Assembly: GCA_016218045.1 (NCBI GenBank)
Contig: JACRFB010000072.1
Coordinates: 1-64,000, forward strand
DNA from: Ignavibacteriota bacterium
Lineage (GTDB): Bacteria > Bacteroidota > Ignavibacteria > SZUA-365
Length of the DNA: 64,000 nucleotides
Direction: 5' to 3'
The notes beneath the pieces were generated by a model. The model was not told the DNA's origin, searched no databases, and worked only from the letters and a program-made list of their open reading frames with translations. This document shows, in pieces, positions 9,634-17,962 of this stretch. Made by a program: the position numbers and the translations under genes. Numbering within the stretch: position 1 is the first letter of the stretch; every line of letters begins with the position of its first letter.

Positions 9634-10224
9634 TCAGAAAATCAGATACAGGGTCGGGAACAGGAAAATCCAGACGAGATCCACAAAGTGCCAGTACAGG
9701 CCCAGCGCCTCCACGCGATGGTGCTGCGACTGCGGATAGCCGCGCAGCAGCGACTTGCCGAGCATCCATGCCATGGGAATCATGCCGCCGATCACGTGCG
9801 CAGCATGGAAGCCTGTCATCGTGAAGTAGGTGGCGAAAAAGGTGTTGGTCCACGGATAGATGTGGTGCCCGAACTTCGCGGTGTATTCGATGGTCTTGAT
9901 GATCAGGAAGCCGAAGCCGCAGAGCAGCGTCAGGAACAGGAATAGGCGGAACTGCTTCTGGTCGCCCTTCTCGAGCGCCAGATGCGACAGTGCCATCGTG
10001 AGACTGCTGCTGATGAGCACGGCGGTATTGATGGTCGCAAGCACCTTGTTCAACTCGTGCGCGCTCTCCGTGAACACGTCGATGTGAAGGTTTCGAAGGA
10101 CGAGGAAGGCGCCGAAAAATCCCGTGAAGAACATGATTTCCGACGCGATAAAAATCCACATGCCGAGTTTGGCGTGGACGATGCCCGTGCGTGTGGACGG
10201 AGCCGCTGCGAGTTCGTGGGACAT
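9634..10224 (-). CDS. coxC: Cytochrome c oxidase subunit III
   Basis: 196 residues with five transmembrane segments, the short prokaryotic form of subunit III. It contains the conserved EIMFFTGFFGAF segment, TGFHAAHVIGG and the final YWHFVDLVWIFLF. It lies 9 bases after ctaB and upstream of coxD. Confidence 0.93.
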   Translation of the reverse strand: MSHELAAAPSTRTGIVHAKLGMWIFIASEIMFFTGFFGAFLVLRNLHIDVFTESAHELNKVLATINTAVLISSSLTMALSHLALEKGDQKQFRLFLFLTLLCGFGFLIIKTIEYTAKFGHHIYPWTNTFFATYFTMTGFHAAHVIGGMIPMAWMLGKSLLRGYPQSQHHRVEALGLYWHFVDLVWIFLFPTLYLIF

Positions 10225-10233
10225 GGAGGGACT

Positions 10234-11163
10234 CTACACTTTATCGATGAACATCATGGTCAGAACAGCGAGAAGATACATGTACGACGAAAGCAGCACG
10301 GTCCGCGCGCGTGTATTCGACCGTTCCGCGAGGAAACGCGCCGAGGCGACGAGGAAGGCCGCGCCGAGCACAAATGTGACCGCGAAATACCAGGGCCCGG
10401 TCTCGCCCATCGGCGTGAGGGAAAGACTGAACACCACAAGCGCCGCGGTGTAGGCCAGGACGTGCAACCCGACACGCACGCCGCGCTCGTCCTGTACCGT
10501 CAGCATCTGGAACCCGCCCCGCTCGTAATCCTTGCGGTACATCCATGCAAGCGAAAGGAAGTGCGGCATTTGCCAGACGAAGAGGACGAGGAACAGCACG
10601 AGTCCACCCGCCTCTATGGATCCGCTGCCCATTACCCAGCCGCCGAGCGGCGGAAGAGCGCCCGGAATGCCGCCGACAAGCGTGGCGAGTGACGTGCGTC
10701 GTTTCAGCGGGGTGTACACACCGAGATACAGGAACCACGTTGCGGCCGCGAGCGCCGCCGCGAGAACCGAATGCGCCGCGAGCAGACCGAGTCCGACGGC
10801 GCTGAGCACCATGCCGAAGAAGGCCGCGTGCGCGGGTGCGATGCGGCCCGACGGGATGGGCCGGTCCATCGTGCGTTTCATGCGCAGATCGTAACCGCGC
10901 TCGAGCACGTGGTTCAGCGTGCAGCTTCCCGCGGAGACCAGTGCCGTTCCGGCGAGAGTCACGAGGAAACGCATCGCATAATCCATGGTCAAAACAAGTT
11001 CCGTGTTGCGCGGCAGCGCGAGCCAGAAGCCCGCGGCGGCGCTCACGACAACCATCAGCGTGATGCCGGGTTTTGTCAGCTCGTGATACGCGGCAAAAGT
11101 CTCGCGCCAGCTCAGTCCGCCGACCGCAACCGCGGGCCGTGTTCCGCCGATATCCTGTATCAT
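10234..11163 (-). CDS. ctaB: Protoheme IX farnesyltransferase (heme O synthase)
   Basis: 309 residues, UbiA-family polytopic membrane enzyme that farnesylates heme B to heme O, feeding CtaA. The first prenyl-diphosphate motif reads NHVLERGYDLRMKRT followed by RPIPSG, with Glu replacing the usual first Asp. The second polar loop is RKDYERGGFQML. The ATG at 11163 overlaps the ctaA stop as ATGA; the long upstream open frame shadows ctaA. Confidence 0.93.
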   Translation of the reverse strand: MIQDIGGTRPAVAVGGLSWRETFAAYHELTKPGITLMVVVSAAAGFWLALPRNTELVLTMDYAMRFLVTLAGTALVSAGSCTLNHVLERGYDLRMKRTMDRPIPSGRIAPAHAAFFGMVLSAVGLGLLAAHSVLAAALAAATWFLYLGVYTPLKRRTSLATLVGGIPGALPPLGGWVMGSGSIEAGGLVLFLVLFVWQMPHFLSLAWMYRKDYERGGFQMLTVQDERGVRVGLHVLAYTAALVVFSLSLTPMGETGPWYFAVTFVLGAAFLVASARFLAERSNTRARTVLLSSYMYLLAVLTMMFIDKV

Positions 11164-12146
11164 GCGCGCGCTCCTTCCACGCCCGCAACGCCGGACGGCT
11201 GCGTCTCGCTGAACCGATACCAGCGCGCCGCGCGGAGCCAAGCGAGAAAAATGGTGGCGAAGGTCAAAGCTCCGAAGGCGACATGCAGGGTGTTCGGCAG
11301 TATCGCCTGACGCGTCCAAATCACTGTGGCGCCGAGCGTCGCCTGCACAAGCACGAGCAGCATGGCCGTAATAACTGCGGTGCGAAGTCGCGCGAGTTCG
11401 CGCGCGCGCAGCACCACGATGCCGGCCCAGAATATCGCGATCGTGACAACAAGCGCGCCGACGCGGTGGGCAAAATGTATCACCACGTGCGAGTCGGTAA
11501 AGACCGGTATGATGCGGCCGTTCGAGAGCGGGAAGTCGGGAATGAACGGCGCGCTGTATGTATGCCGCGTGAGCGCGCCCAGGAAGATCTGTACGAAGGT
11601 GAGTAGGACGGCGGCCAGCAGCAGACGCTGTACCGACGCGCCGGCATTCACGCGCTGCGCCGCGCTGCCCGTCATCCATGCGCGTGATGTGGCCGCGGCC
11701 ATGGCGACGGTCATGAGCAGAAAACTCTGCGCCAGCATGGCATGACTGATGGATACCGCCGCGGGCAGTTGCATGAGCACGGTAAGTCCGCCCAGCACGC
11801 CTTGCACAATCACCGACAGCAGCGCCACACCTGCGAGTACTTTCATCCAGCGACGCTTGTCCACAAACCACACCATCACGGCGACGATGATGGTGATGAA
11901 TCCTATTCCTGACGCTATGAGACGGTGGCCATGTTCAAATACGATTCCGCCCGTCCATTTTTCAATCGGGTAGGTGAACATGTTCTCGCCGTAAGTGGTC
12001 GGCCAATCGGGCACGGAAAGTCCCGCGCCGGCGCTGTGGACGAGTCCGCCCTTCGCGATGAGCAACACGGTGCCCACGGCGAGGATTACCGCGATGCGGT
12101 GCAGCCAGCGCTGTGATGTGGTAAAGGTGATGCGTTCGATGCTCAT
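11160..12146 (-). CDS. ctaA: Heme A synthase (COX15/CtaA family)
   Basis: 328 residues with about eight transmembrane helices in two similar halves. Heme-ligand His motifs are visible: EHGHRLIAS and SHAMLAQ in the first half, HFAHRVGAL and NTLHVAFGAL in the second. It oxidises the heme O methyl group to make heme A for subunit I. It starts 7 bases after coxA and overlaps ctaB. Confidence 0.93.
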   Translation of the reverse strand: MSIERITFTTSQRWLHRIAVILAVGTVLLIAKGGLVHSAGAGLSVPDWPTTYGENMFTYPIEKWTGGIVFEHGHRLIASGIGFITIIVAVMVWFVDKRRWMKVLAGVALLSVIVQGVLGGLTVLMQLPAAVSISHAMLAQSFLLMTVAMAAATSRAWMTGSAAQRVNAGASVQRLLLAAVLLTFVQIFLGALTRHTYSAPFIPDFPLSNGRIIPVFTDSHVVIHFAHRVGALVVTIAIFWAGIVVLRARELARLRTAVITAMLLVLVQATLGATVIWTRQAILPNTLHVAFGALTFATIFLAWLRAARWYRFSETQPSGVAGVEGARA

Positions 12147-12153
12147 GGCTGCC

Positions 12154-13977
12154 TCACCCGTTTTCGCTTCCGGACTGCTTCTCGCGTGCCAGGTGCTCGG
12201 CCATGCGGCGCGTCACTTCGTCAGGCGGGAGCGTCTGCGGCAGATAGTCCTGCACGGATTCTGGCGAACTGTACTCGTAGGGGCCGCGGTACACGCGCAG
12301 CGGCTTGTCGAAGTTGCCGTGCGGCGGCGGTGACGGCGCCTCCCATTCGAGCGTGTTCGCGCGCCAGGGATTGCGGCGCGCAGCGCGGCCCTTCACAAGA
12401 CTGTGGATCAGCGCGGCGACGAGAATGAACTGCGCGAAGCCCAGTATGATCGCGTTCACCGTGATGAATTCGTTCATCGGTTGAAACGGTTTGAGGAAAT
12501 CGTACACGGTCGGATCATAGATGCGCCGCATCATTCCTCCCACACCCAGAATGTGCATCGGGAAAAACGTGAAGTTGAAGCTCACGAAGGTGATCCAGAA
12601 ATGCAGCTTGCCGAGTCCTTCGTGCATCATGCGCCCTGTCATCTTGGGCCACCAGTAAGTGAGTCCGGCGAACACCGCAAACAGGCTTCCGCCGAAGAGC
12701 ACGTAGTGGATGTGACCGACGATGAAGTATGTGTCGTGTATGTACACGTCGACCGGCGTCGAGGCCATGAATATGCCCGAGAGCCCGCCGATGACAAACA
12801 TCGACACAAAGGCCACGGCGTTGAGCATCGGCGTGGTGAATTCCATCTGGCCACGCCACATCGTACCGAGCCAGTTGAAGGTTTTAATCGCCGAAGGGAC
12901 AGCGATGACCATGGTGCTGATCATGAATGTTGTGCCGAGCAGCGGATTCATTCCCGACTGGAACATGTGGTGTCCCCACACGATGATGCCGAGGAAAGCG
13001 ATCGCGATGATGGCGAACACCATGGCCTTGTATCCGAACAACGGCTTTCGCGAGAACACGGCCAGCACGTCCGACACCACACCCATCCCGGGAAGGATCA
13101 TGATGTACACGGCCGGATGCGAATAGAACCAGAACAGATGCTGCCACAGAAGCGGCTGACCGCCGCCCGCGGTGCGCGCAAGGTCCTTGCCGGGCGCCAC
13201 AAGATTTGCGGGCAGGAAGAAACTCGTGTGCAGGAAATTGTCCATGAACAACATGGCCAGCGCCGAGGCGAGGACGGGTGTGCCGATGATGATGATGATG
13301 GCCGTGATAAAAATCGCCCAGACGGTCATCGGCATCTGGAACAGCCCCATGCCCGGCGCGCGCATATTGAGCACGGTGGTGATGTAGTTCAGTGCGCCGA
13401 GTATCGATGAGAAACCGACGATAAACAGCGCCACGATCCAGAGAGTCTGGCCTGTGCTTGCCAGGGCGCTCAAGGGCGGATATCCGGTCCACCCTGCCGC
13501 GGCGGATCCGCCTTCAACCCAAAATCCCGCCATCATGAGCGCTCCCGCCACGGGGAACATCCAGAACGAGATCATGTTGATCGTTGGAAAGGCCATATCG
13601 TCGGCCCCGATCATCAGGGGTACGCAGAAGTTTCCGATCATGCCGACAAGCAGTGGAATGATCACGGCAAAAATCATGACGCTGCCATGCATGGTCAGAA
13701 GCTGCGCGTAGAAATCGGCGGTGACCGCGCCTTCGGGACTGACCCAGGTCGAAGGCAACAGCGTGCCGATGACGGGAATGGGTTTGCCGGGATAAGCGAG
13801 CTGCCAGCGGATGAACAGTGCAAACGCGCCGCCGATGAAGAGGAACAGCAGCGCGGTGACCATGAACTGCTTCGCGATCATCTTGTGATCGGTCGAAAAT
13901 ATGTACGTGCGGAGGAACGAGGCGTGATGCGTGTGGTCCGTGGTCTCGTGCGCGTGCGCGGTGAGTGTGGCGTCCAT
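12154..13977 (-). CDS. coxA: Cytochrome c oxidase subunit I, A2-type
   Basis: 607 residues, twelve core transmembrane helices plus a C-terminal extension. The heme a and a3/CuB ligands are visible: MHGSVMIFAV, the CuB site FYSHPAVYIM, WGHHMF, and HDTYFIVGHIHYV. The usual Glu of HPEVY is Ala and the preceding residues are Tyr-Ser, which defines A2-type heme-copper oxidases such as those of Rhodothermus and Thermus caa3. The proton-gating Glu is therefore replaced by the YS motif. It lies between coxB and ctaA. Confidence 0.96.
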   Translation of the reverse strand: MDATLTAHAHETTDHTHHASFLRTYIFSTDHKMIAKQFMVTALLFLFIGGAFALFIRWQLAYPGKPIPVIGTLLPSTWVSPEGAVTADFYAQLLTMHGSVMIFAVIIPLLVGMIGNFCVPLMIGADDMAFPTINMISFWMFPVAGALMMAGFWVEGGSAAAGWTGYPPLSALASTGQTLWIVALFIVGFSSILGALNYITTVLNMRAPGMGLFQMPMTVWAIFITAIIIIIGTPVLASALAMLFMDNFLHTSFFLPANLVAPGKDLARTAGGGQPLLWQHLFWFYSHPAVYIMILPGMGVVSDVLAVFSRKPLFGYKAMVFAIIAIAFLGIIVWGHHMFQSGMNPLLGTTFMISTMVIAVPSAIKTFNWLGTMWRGQMEFTTPMLNAVAFVSMFVIGGLSGIFMASTPVDVYIHDTYFIVGHIHYVLFGGSLFAVFAGLTYWWPKMTGRMMHEGLGKLHFWITFVSFNFTFFPMHILGVGGMMRRIYDPTVYDFLKPFQPMNEFITVNAIILGFAQFILVAALIHSLVKGRAARRNPWRANTLEWEAPSPPPHGNFDKPLRVYRGPYEYSSPESVQDYLPQTLPPDEVTRRMAEHLAREKQSGSENG

Positions 13978-13983
13978 GTTCTG

Positions 13984-14784
13984 CTACCTGCTGGAAGATT
14001 GTACGGGTGTGGGCGCCTCGTCGAGCACCGAGGGCTTCGGGGCATTGGCGGCAGCGAGGCGCGCGTTCTCGCCGTCCATCCACGTGTCGAATGCGCTCTG
14101 CGCCTTGATGTCGAGTACGCCGCGCATGAGGTAATGGCCGCTGCCGCAGAGTTCGGCGCAGGCTATTTCGTACTCGCCGGTCTTCGCGCCGTTGAACCAC
14201 ACATTCACCCACTGACCGGGAATCGCGTCTTGTTTGACACGCATGTTGGGCAGGAAAAAGCTGTGGATGACGTCCATCGACGAGAGATGCACGAGCACGG
14301 TCTTGTTCACGGGAATGGTGAGCCGGTTGATGGCCACGATGTCGTCCTTGCCGTTCGGATCCGCGGCATCGATGCCGAAGGGATTCGTGGCGCTGATGAA
14401 CTTCTGCTCGCGATGACCGAAGATGCCGTCGGACCCGGGATAGCGGAAATGCCACATGTACGTCTGCCCCATCACTTCCACTTCGAGGTCGGGATTCGGC
14501 GTGTGCGACGCGTACTTGATGTCGCGCCAGATGCCGTCGCTGTAGAACGCCAGGAAAAGAAAGAGTCCGAAGGGCAGCGCCGTCCATGCAAACTCGAGCA
14601 GGTTGTTCCCGTGGTGATGGTACGCGCGGTCGGTCTTGCGCCGACGGCGGTACTTCACGATGAACACCACGTACACAATGTTGACGAGCACGAAGATGCC
14701 GACGGTGATGTAGTAGATCAGGGCGAAGAGGTGATCAACGCCTTCCCCGAATGTGGAGATATTTTCAGGCAACCAATCGAGCAT
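13984..14784 (-). CDS. coxB: Cytochrome c oxidase subunit II
   Basis: 266 residues from the ATG at 14784. Two transmembrane helices precede the cupredoxin domain. CuA ligands are visible: DVIHSFFLPNM supplies the first His, and CAELCGSGHYLM gives C209, C213, H217 and M220. There is no fused cytochrome c domain; a separate lipoprotein cytochrome c precedes the gene. I chose this ATG because AGGA lies 9 bases upstream; an in-frame TTG at 14823 would add 13 residues. The 158-base gap before it holds no other feature I can name. Confidence 0.93.
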   Translation of the reverse strand: MLDWLPENISTFGEGVDHLFALIYYITVGIFVLVNIVYVVFIVKYRRRRKTDRAYHHHGNNLLEFAWTALPFGLFLFLAFYSDGIWRDIKYASHTPNPDLEVEVMGQTYMWHFRYPGSDGIFGHREQKFISATNPFGIDAADPNGKDDIVAINRLTIPVNKTVLVHLSSMDVIHSFFLPNMRVKQDAIPGQWVNVWFNGAKTGEYEIACAELCGSGHYLMRGVLDIKAQSAFDTWMDGENARLAAANAPKPSVLDEAPTPVQSSSR

Positions 14785-14942
14785 GGACAGGGATCCTGTG
14801 AATGAGCGATACGTCTCGGACAATCCGCCCTGGACCTGCCGGTCAGGGTGGTGCGCGTTTGGTGACTCGTCATGTCCCGTATGCGGCGGAAATCCGGCCG
14901 CGCAACGGGAGAGAGGTGCTGTCTATCGTATGGAAGAGGTGA

Positions 14943-15515
14943 TTATTTCGTCTTGAGTAACTCTGGCTCGGTATAGGCGCCGACCTTGCCCTTTGTGGCG
15001 TCGCGGACGGTTTTCACCGCGGCCGCATCCACAGCAGGTGCGCTGTTGCCCCAGCTTGAACGGACGTATGTCAACACATCGGCAATCTGCTGATCACTCA
15101 GCTCGTTTTGCCACGGCTGCATCACACCGTTATAGCTCTGCCCGCCTCGCGAGATGGGCCCCTGGAAGCCATGGAGCACAATCTGAATGGGCAGGGTAGG
15201 GTCGCCCGTCGCCAGCTCCGAACCCGCGAGGGACGGATACACGGCGGGTATACCTTTGCCTGTCATCTGATGGCACACGGCGCATTTTTGGTTGAAAATG
15301 GCCGCGCCCGGTCCGCCGCTGCCGCCCGCTCCCGGCTGCGCGCTTTGTTGCGCGACATCCTTCGGATCGGGCGTCCATTCCGGCGGCTCCCCGTCGCCAG
15401 TGAAGGCGTAACAGCCCACCAAAATCAGCGCGGGAAGCGCCGACACGAGCACCGTGTATACGATGCGGAGATGGGCGTGGCGGAGAAGTGTATGTATGTA
15501 TGGACGATTCGTCAT
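14943..15515 (-). CDS. Lipoprotein monoheme cytochrome c
   Basis: 190 residues. The signal peptide ends in the lipobox LVGC (C35), so it should be lipid-anchored outside the membrane. A Gly/Pro/Gln-rich linker leads to one class I heme domain: CAVCH at 78-82 and the likely axial Met M132 in NGVMQPW. As the first gene of the cox/act run it is a good candidate for the electron carrier between the Act complex and the CuA site. The ATG at 15515 was chosen because upstream codons do not form a signal sequence. Confidence 0.88.
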   Translation of the reverse strand: MTNRPYIHTLLRHAHLRIVYTVLVSALPALILVGCYAFTGDGEPPEWTPDPKDVAQQSAQPGAGGSGGPGAAIFNQKCAVCHQMTGKGIPAVYPSLAGSELATGDPTLPIQIVLHGFQGPISRGGQSYNGVMQPWQNELSDQQIADVLTYVRSSWGNSAPAVDAAAVKTVRDATKGKVGAYTEPELLKTK

Positions 15516-15643
15516 GTGGCAATAACGGATAATGACCAAGCCTGTTCCGCCGTTTTGCAACAACGGTGAGGCGGTTTCGGATGCGCTTCGACCTGATCGT
15601 CCGATGAGGTCTCCGCGGTGATGTCACCCGTGAATGGATCTAA

Positions 15644-15671
15644 TTTATATGTGCCGTATCCGAAAAAGCAA
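15644..15671 (-). promoter_or_regulatory. Probable sigma-70-like promoter of the cox/act operon
   Basis: On the minus strand TTGCTT (-35, 15671-15666) and TATAAA (-10, 15649-15644) are separated by 16 bases. The -10 box is about 130 bases before the cytochrome c start at 15515. It is the only strong promoter-like match upstream of the run. Confidence 0.5.
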
Positions 15672-15758
15672 ATTATTTTTTCCGGCGTCCTTCCACGGTA
15701 CACAAAGTTCCCGCATTCGACACAAATTCACGACTAACACGCGAGGCGCTGCGACGGC

Positions 15759-17357
15759 TCACTGGGCTGTTGCGGTCAGCACGTCGGCGACGGCGCCGGT
15801 CAGTTCTTCGAGCCGTATGGGTTTCGGCAACACGCGGCGGATGTTCAGCGTATTCCATCGGTCACGATCAGCCGACAAGTCATACGCGCTCATGAGAATC
15901 ACGGGAATGCCGCTTCCGAGCGAGAGGATGCGTCGGGCCAGTTCGGCGCCGCTCATTTCACTCATCGAAAAATCGGTGATCACCAGACGCGCATCACAAT
16001 CCGGATTCTCAAGCATCGTGATGGCCTCAAAGGGATCGCCAAAGGACGAGACGCGGTACCCCGCGATTTCGAGCAGTTCGTGCATACCTTCGCGTATGAC
16101 CGGATGGTCGTCCACAACCAGCACATGTTCACCCTTTCCACCGGCTCGTTCGAAGCTGTCCCCCGCCGCCTCATTCTTTACGGCACATTCCGGGAAAGCG
16201 ACTTCGAACAGGGTACCGTTGCCGGGCGCGCTCTGCACGTTCACACGCGCGCCGTGCTCCTGCACGATTTTTTGTACCACGGCGAGTCCCAATCCCGTGC
16301 CTTCGGCGGCCGGCTTCGTCGTAAAAAACGGTTCAAAGATGCGCACGCGTGTGGACTCCTCCATGCCAGGACCGTCGTCGGCGATGCGCAGAAGTATCTG
16401 CCGTGTGTGGCCGTTTCCTGCCGCGCGTGATGCGGCCGTCTGCTGTTCCGACACGCTCACGCTGATGCCGATATGCCCCGGCCTGCCGCCCATCGCCTGC
16501 CAGGCGTTGGTGACAAGATTCATGACGAGCTGCTGGACTTGAACGGCGTTATACGACGCCATGTGTCCCGCATCGTGTGCCTCGAGCTCGATCTGCACAT
16601 TGTGGGGTTTCACTGTCTCAAGCAGGCGTACGGCATCACGCACAGGATCCGACAACACACCCTCTGTGCGTGTAATCTCGCCCGAGCGGCTGAACACCAG
16701 GACCTGTCGCAGCGTGTCGGAGGCCTGCTGCGCCGCTTCAATGATCCTGTCGAGATGCTCGGCCACAAGTGGAGAATCGGATGAACGCCGGGCCGATCTG
16801 CCGTCAATGCCGATGACGGTCAACATTGTGTTGACGTCGTGCACAACGCCGCTCGCGAGCTGTCCAATGGTCTCAAGCCGCTGCGCGTGTCGTAGCTGCG
16901 CTTCGAGTTTGCGTTGGGCGTCCTCGGCCCGCGCGCGTTCGCGTGTTTCGGCCGCTTCCCGCAAGGCACGATCGACGGCCGGACCGAGACGCGTCAGACG
17001 ATCCTTGAGAAGATAATCCGATGCGCCGGCGCGTATCGAATCGACGGCGGTCTCCTCGTCGATGGCGCCGGAAATGATGATGAAGGGCAGATCGGGCCTT
17101 TCACGCTTGACGAAGCTCAGAGCGGCCGAGCTGTTGAAGCGCGGCATCGAGTGGTCGGAGAACACGATATCCCATTCGCGCGATGACAGGCAGCGCGCAA
17201 CACCCTCTCTCGTGTCGACTCGTTCCCACTCAGGGACATATCCGTACCGCGTAAGTTCACGCAGGATAAGGATGGCGTCCGATTCCATGTCCTCAATCAA
17301 CAGAACGCGGACCGGGATGCCGCTCCCTTGTGCTGCTGCGTCGTGTACCGTGTCCAT
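15759..17357 (-). CDS. Hybrid sensor histidine kinase, REC-HisKA-HATPase-REC
   Basis: 532 residues, no membrane segment, so cytoplasmic. An N-terminal receiver (phospho-Asp D68, Lys K118) leads to a short coiled coil, then a HisKA-like helix with H173 in VVHDVNTML. The ATPase domain has an N-box (N280/N284), DDGPGM near 327 and GTGLGLAV near 353. A second receiver follows (acidic pair DD 416-417, phospho-Asp D462, Lys K512). It probably takes phosphate from or passes it to partners in the same cluster. It lies 11 bases after the receiver-only gene. Confidence 0.9.
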   Translation of the reverse strand: MDTVHDAAAQGSGIPVRVLLIEDMESDAILILRELTRYGYVPEWERVDTREGVARCLSSREWDIVFSDHSMPRFNSSAALSFVKRERPDLPFIIISGAIDEETAVDSIRAGASDYLLKDRLTRLGPAVDRALREAAETRERARAEDAQRKLEAQLRHAQRLETIGQLASGVVHDVNTMLTVIGIDGRSARRSSDSPLVAEHLDRIIEAAQQASDTLRQVLVFSRSGEITRTEGVLSDPVRDAVRLLETVKPHNVQIELEAHDAGHMASYNAVQVQQLVMNLVTNAWQAMGGRPGHIGISVSVSEQQTAASRAAGNGHTRQILLRIADDGPGMEESTRVRIFEPFFTTKPAAEGTGLGLAVVQKIVQEHGARVNVQSAPGNGTLFEVAFPECAVKNEAAGDSFERAGGKGEHVLVVDDHPVIREGMHELLEIAGYRVSSFGDPFEAITMLENPDCDARLVITDFSMSEMSGAELARRILSLGSGIPVILMSAYDLSADRDRWNTLNIRRVLPKPIRLEELTGAVADVLTATAQ

Positions 17358-17368
17358 CTGATGCTCTC

Positions 17369-17854
17369 CTAGTTGTCTGGTTGACCGGATGGAGCTTCGT
17401 CCAAAAGTAACCAGTATAAACCAAGATCACGAATGGCGGAAAATAAATTCTTGAATTCGACCGGCTTGATGATATGGCCGTCGGCGTCGTTCCCGAGGCG
17501 CCGGAATTGCTCCACTTCTTCACGCGAGGACGCAAGCATCAGAACGGGTATCGACCGCAACACCGGATCCATCTTGAGCCGCCGTAAAACTTCCTGTCCA
17601 TCCACCTTCGGGAGCTTCATGTTCAGCAACACAAGCTTCGGATGTATGGTGACCCCGGCCGCCGCACCGGTGGTTTTTCCGAAAAGAACTTTCAACGCCT
17701 CATCGCCGTCTTTCACCCACACGACCGCGTTCGTGAGGCGGTACTGTCGCAGGGAATGGAACAGCAGTTCTGCGTCGTGGGGATTTTCCTCGACGAGAAG
17801 AATGTCGACGCTCTCGCCGCGGATGCCGGCATCCATGATCATCGCTTCATCCAT
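17369..17854 (-). CDS. Single-domain receiver with Asn at the phosphorylation site
   Basis: 161 residues, a stand-alone receiver resembling the Rcp1 type found beside phytochrome-like kinases. The acidic pair is E22-E23, the Ser switch is S109/S110 and the Lys is K130. The expected phospho-Asp is Asn78 (LVLLNMKLPKVDG); the codon reads AAC on the coding strand. It should not be phosphorylated in the normal way, so it may work as a constitutive or purely binding pseudo-receiver. It sits between two kinases on the same strand. Confidence 0.88.
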   Translation of the reverse strand: MDEAMIMDAGIRGESVDILLVEENPHDAELLFHSLRQYRLTNAVVWVKDGDEALKVLFGKTTGAAAGVTIHPKLVLLNMKLPKVDGQEVLRRLKMDPVLRSIPVLMLASSREEVEQFRRLGNDADGHIIKPVEFKNLFSAIRDLGLYWLLLDEAPSGQPDN

Positions 17855-17962
17855 CCGATGGGGAGTGCTTCACACGCGGCGGACACGTGCCGACCTGTGG
17901 CCTGCAGGCCCTGAATACACATCGCGGGCGGCGTGGTGTTATTGCCTGGTCGCATTCGCATG

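Noticed and set aside
12403-13410. 335-codon plus-strand open frame opposite coxA
   Set aside because: Antisense of a strongly conserved oxidase gene; composition is His/Arg/Glu-biased noise.
13984-14823. CoxB starting at TTG 14823
   Set aside because: TTG is a weak start and the ATG at 14784 has AGGA at proper spacing before the first conserved residues.
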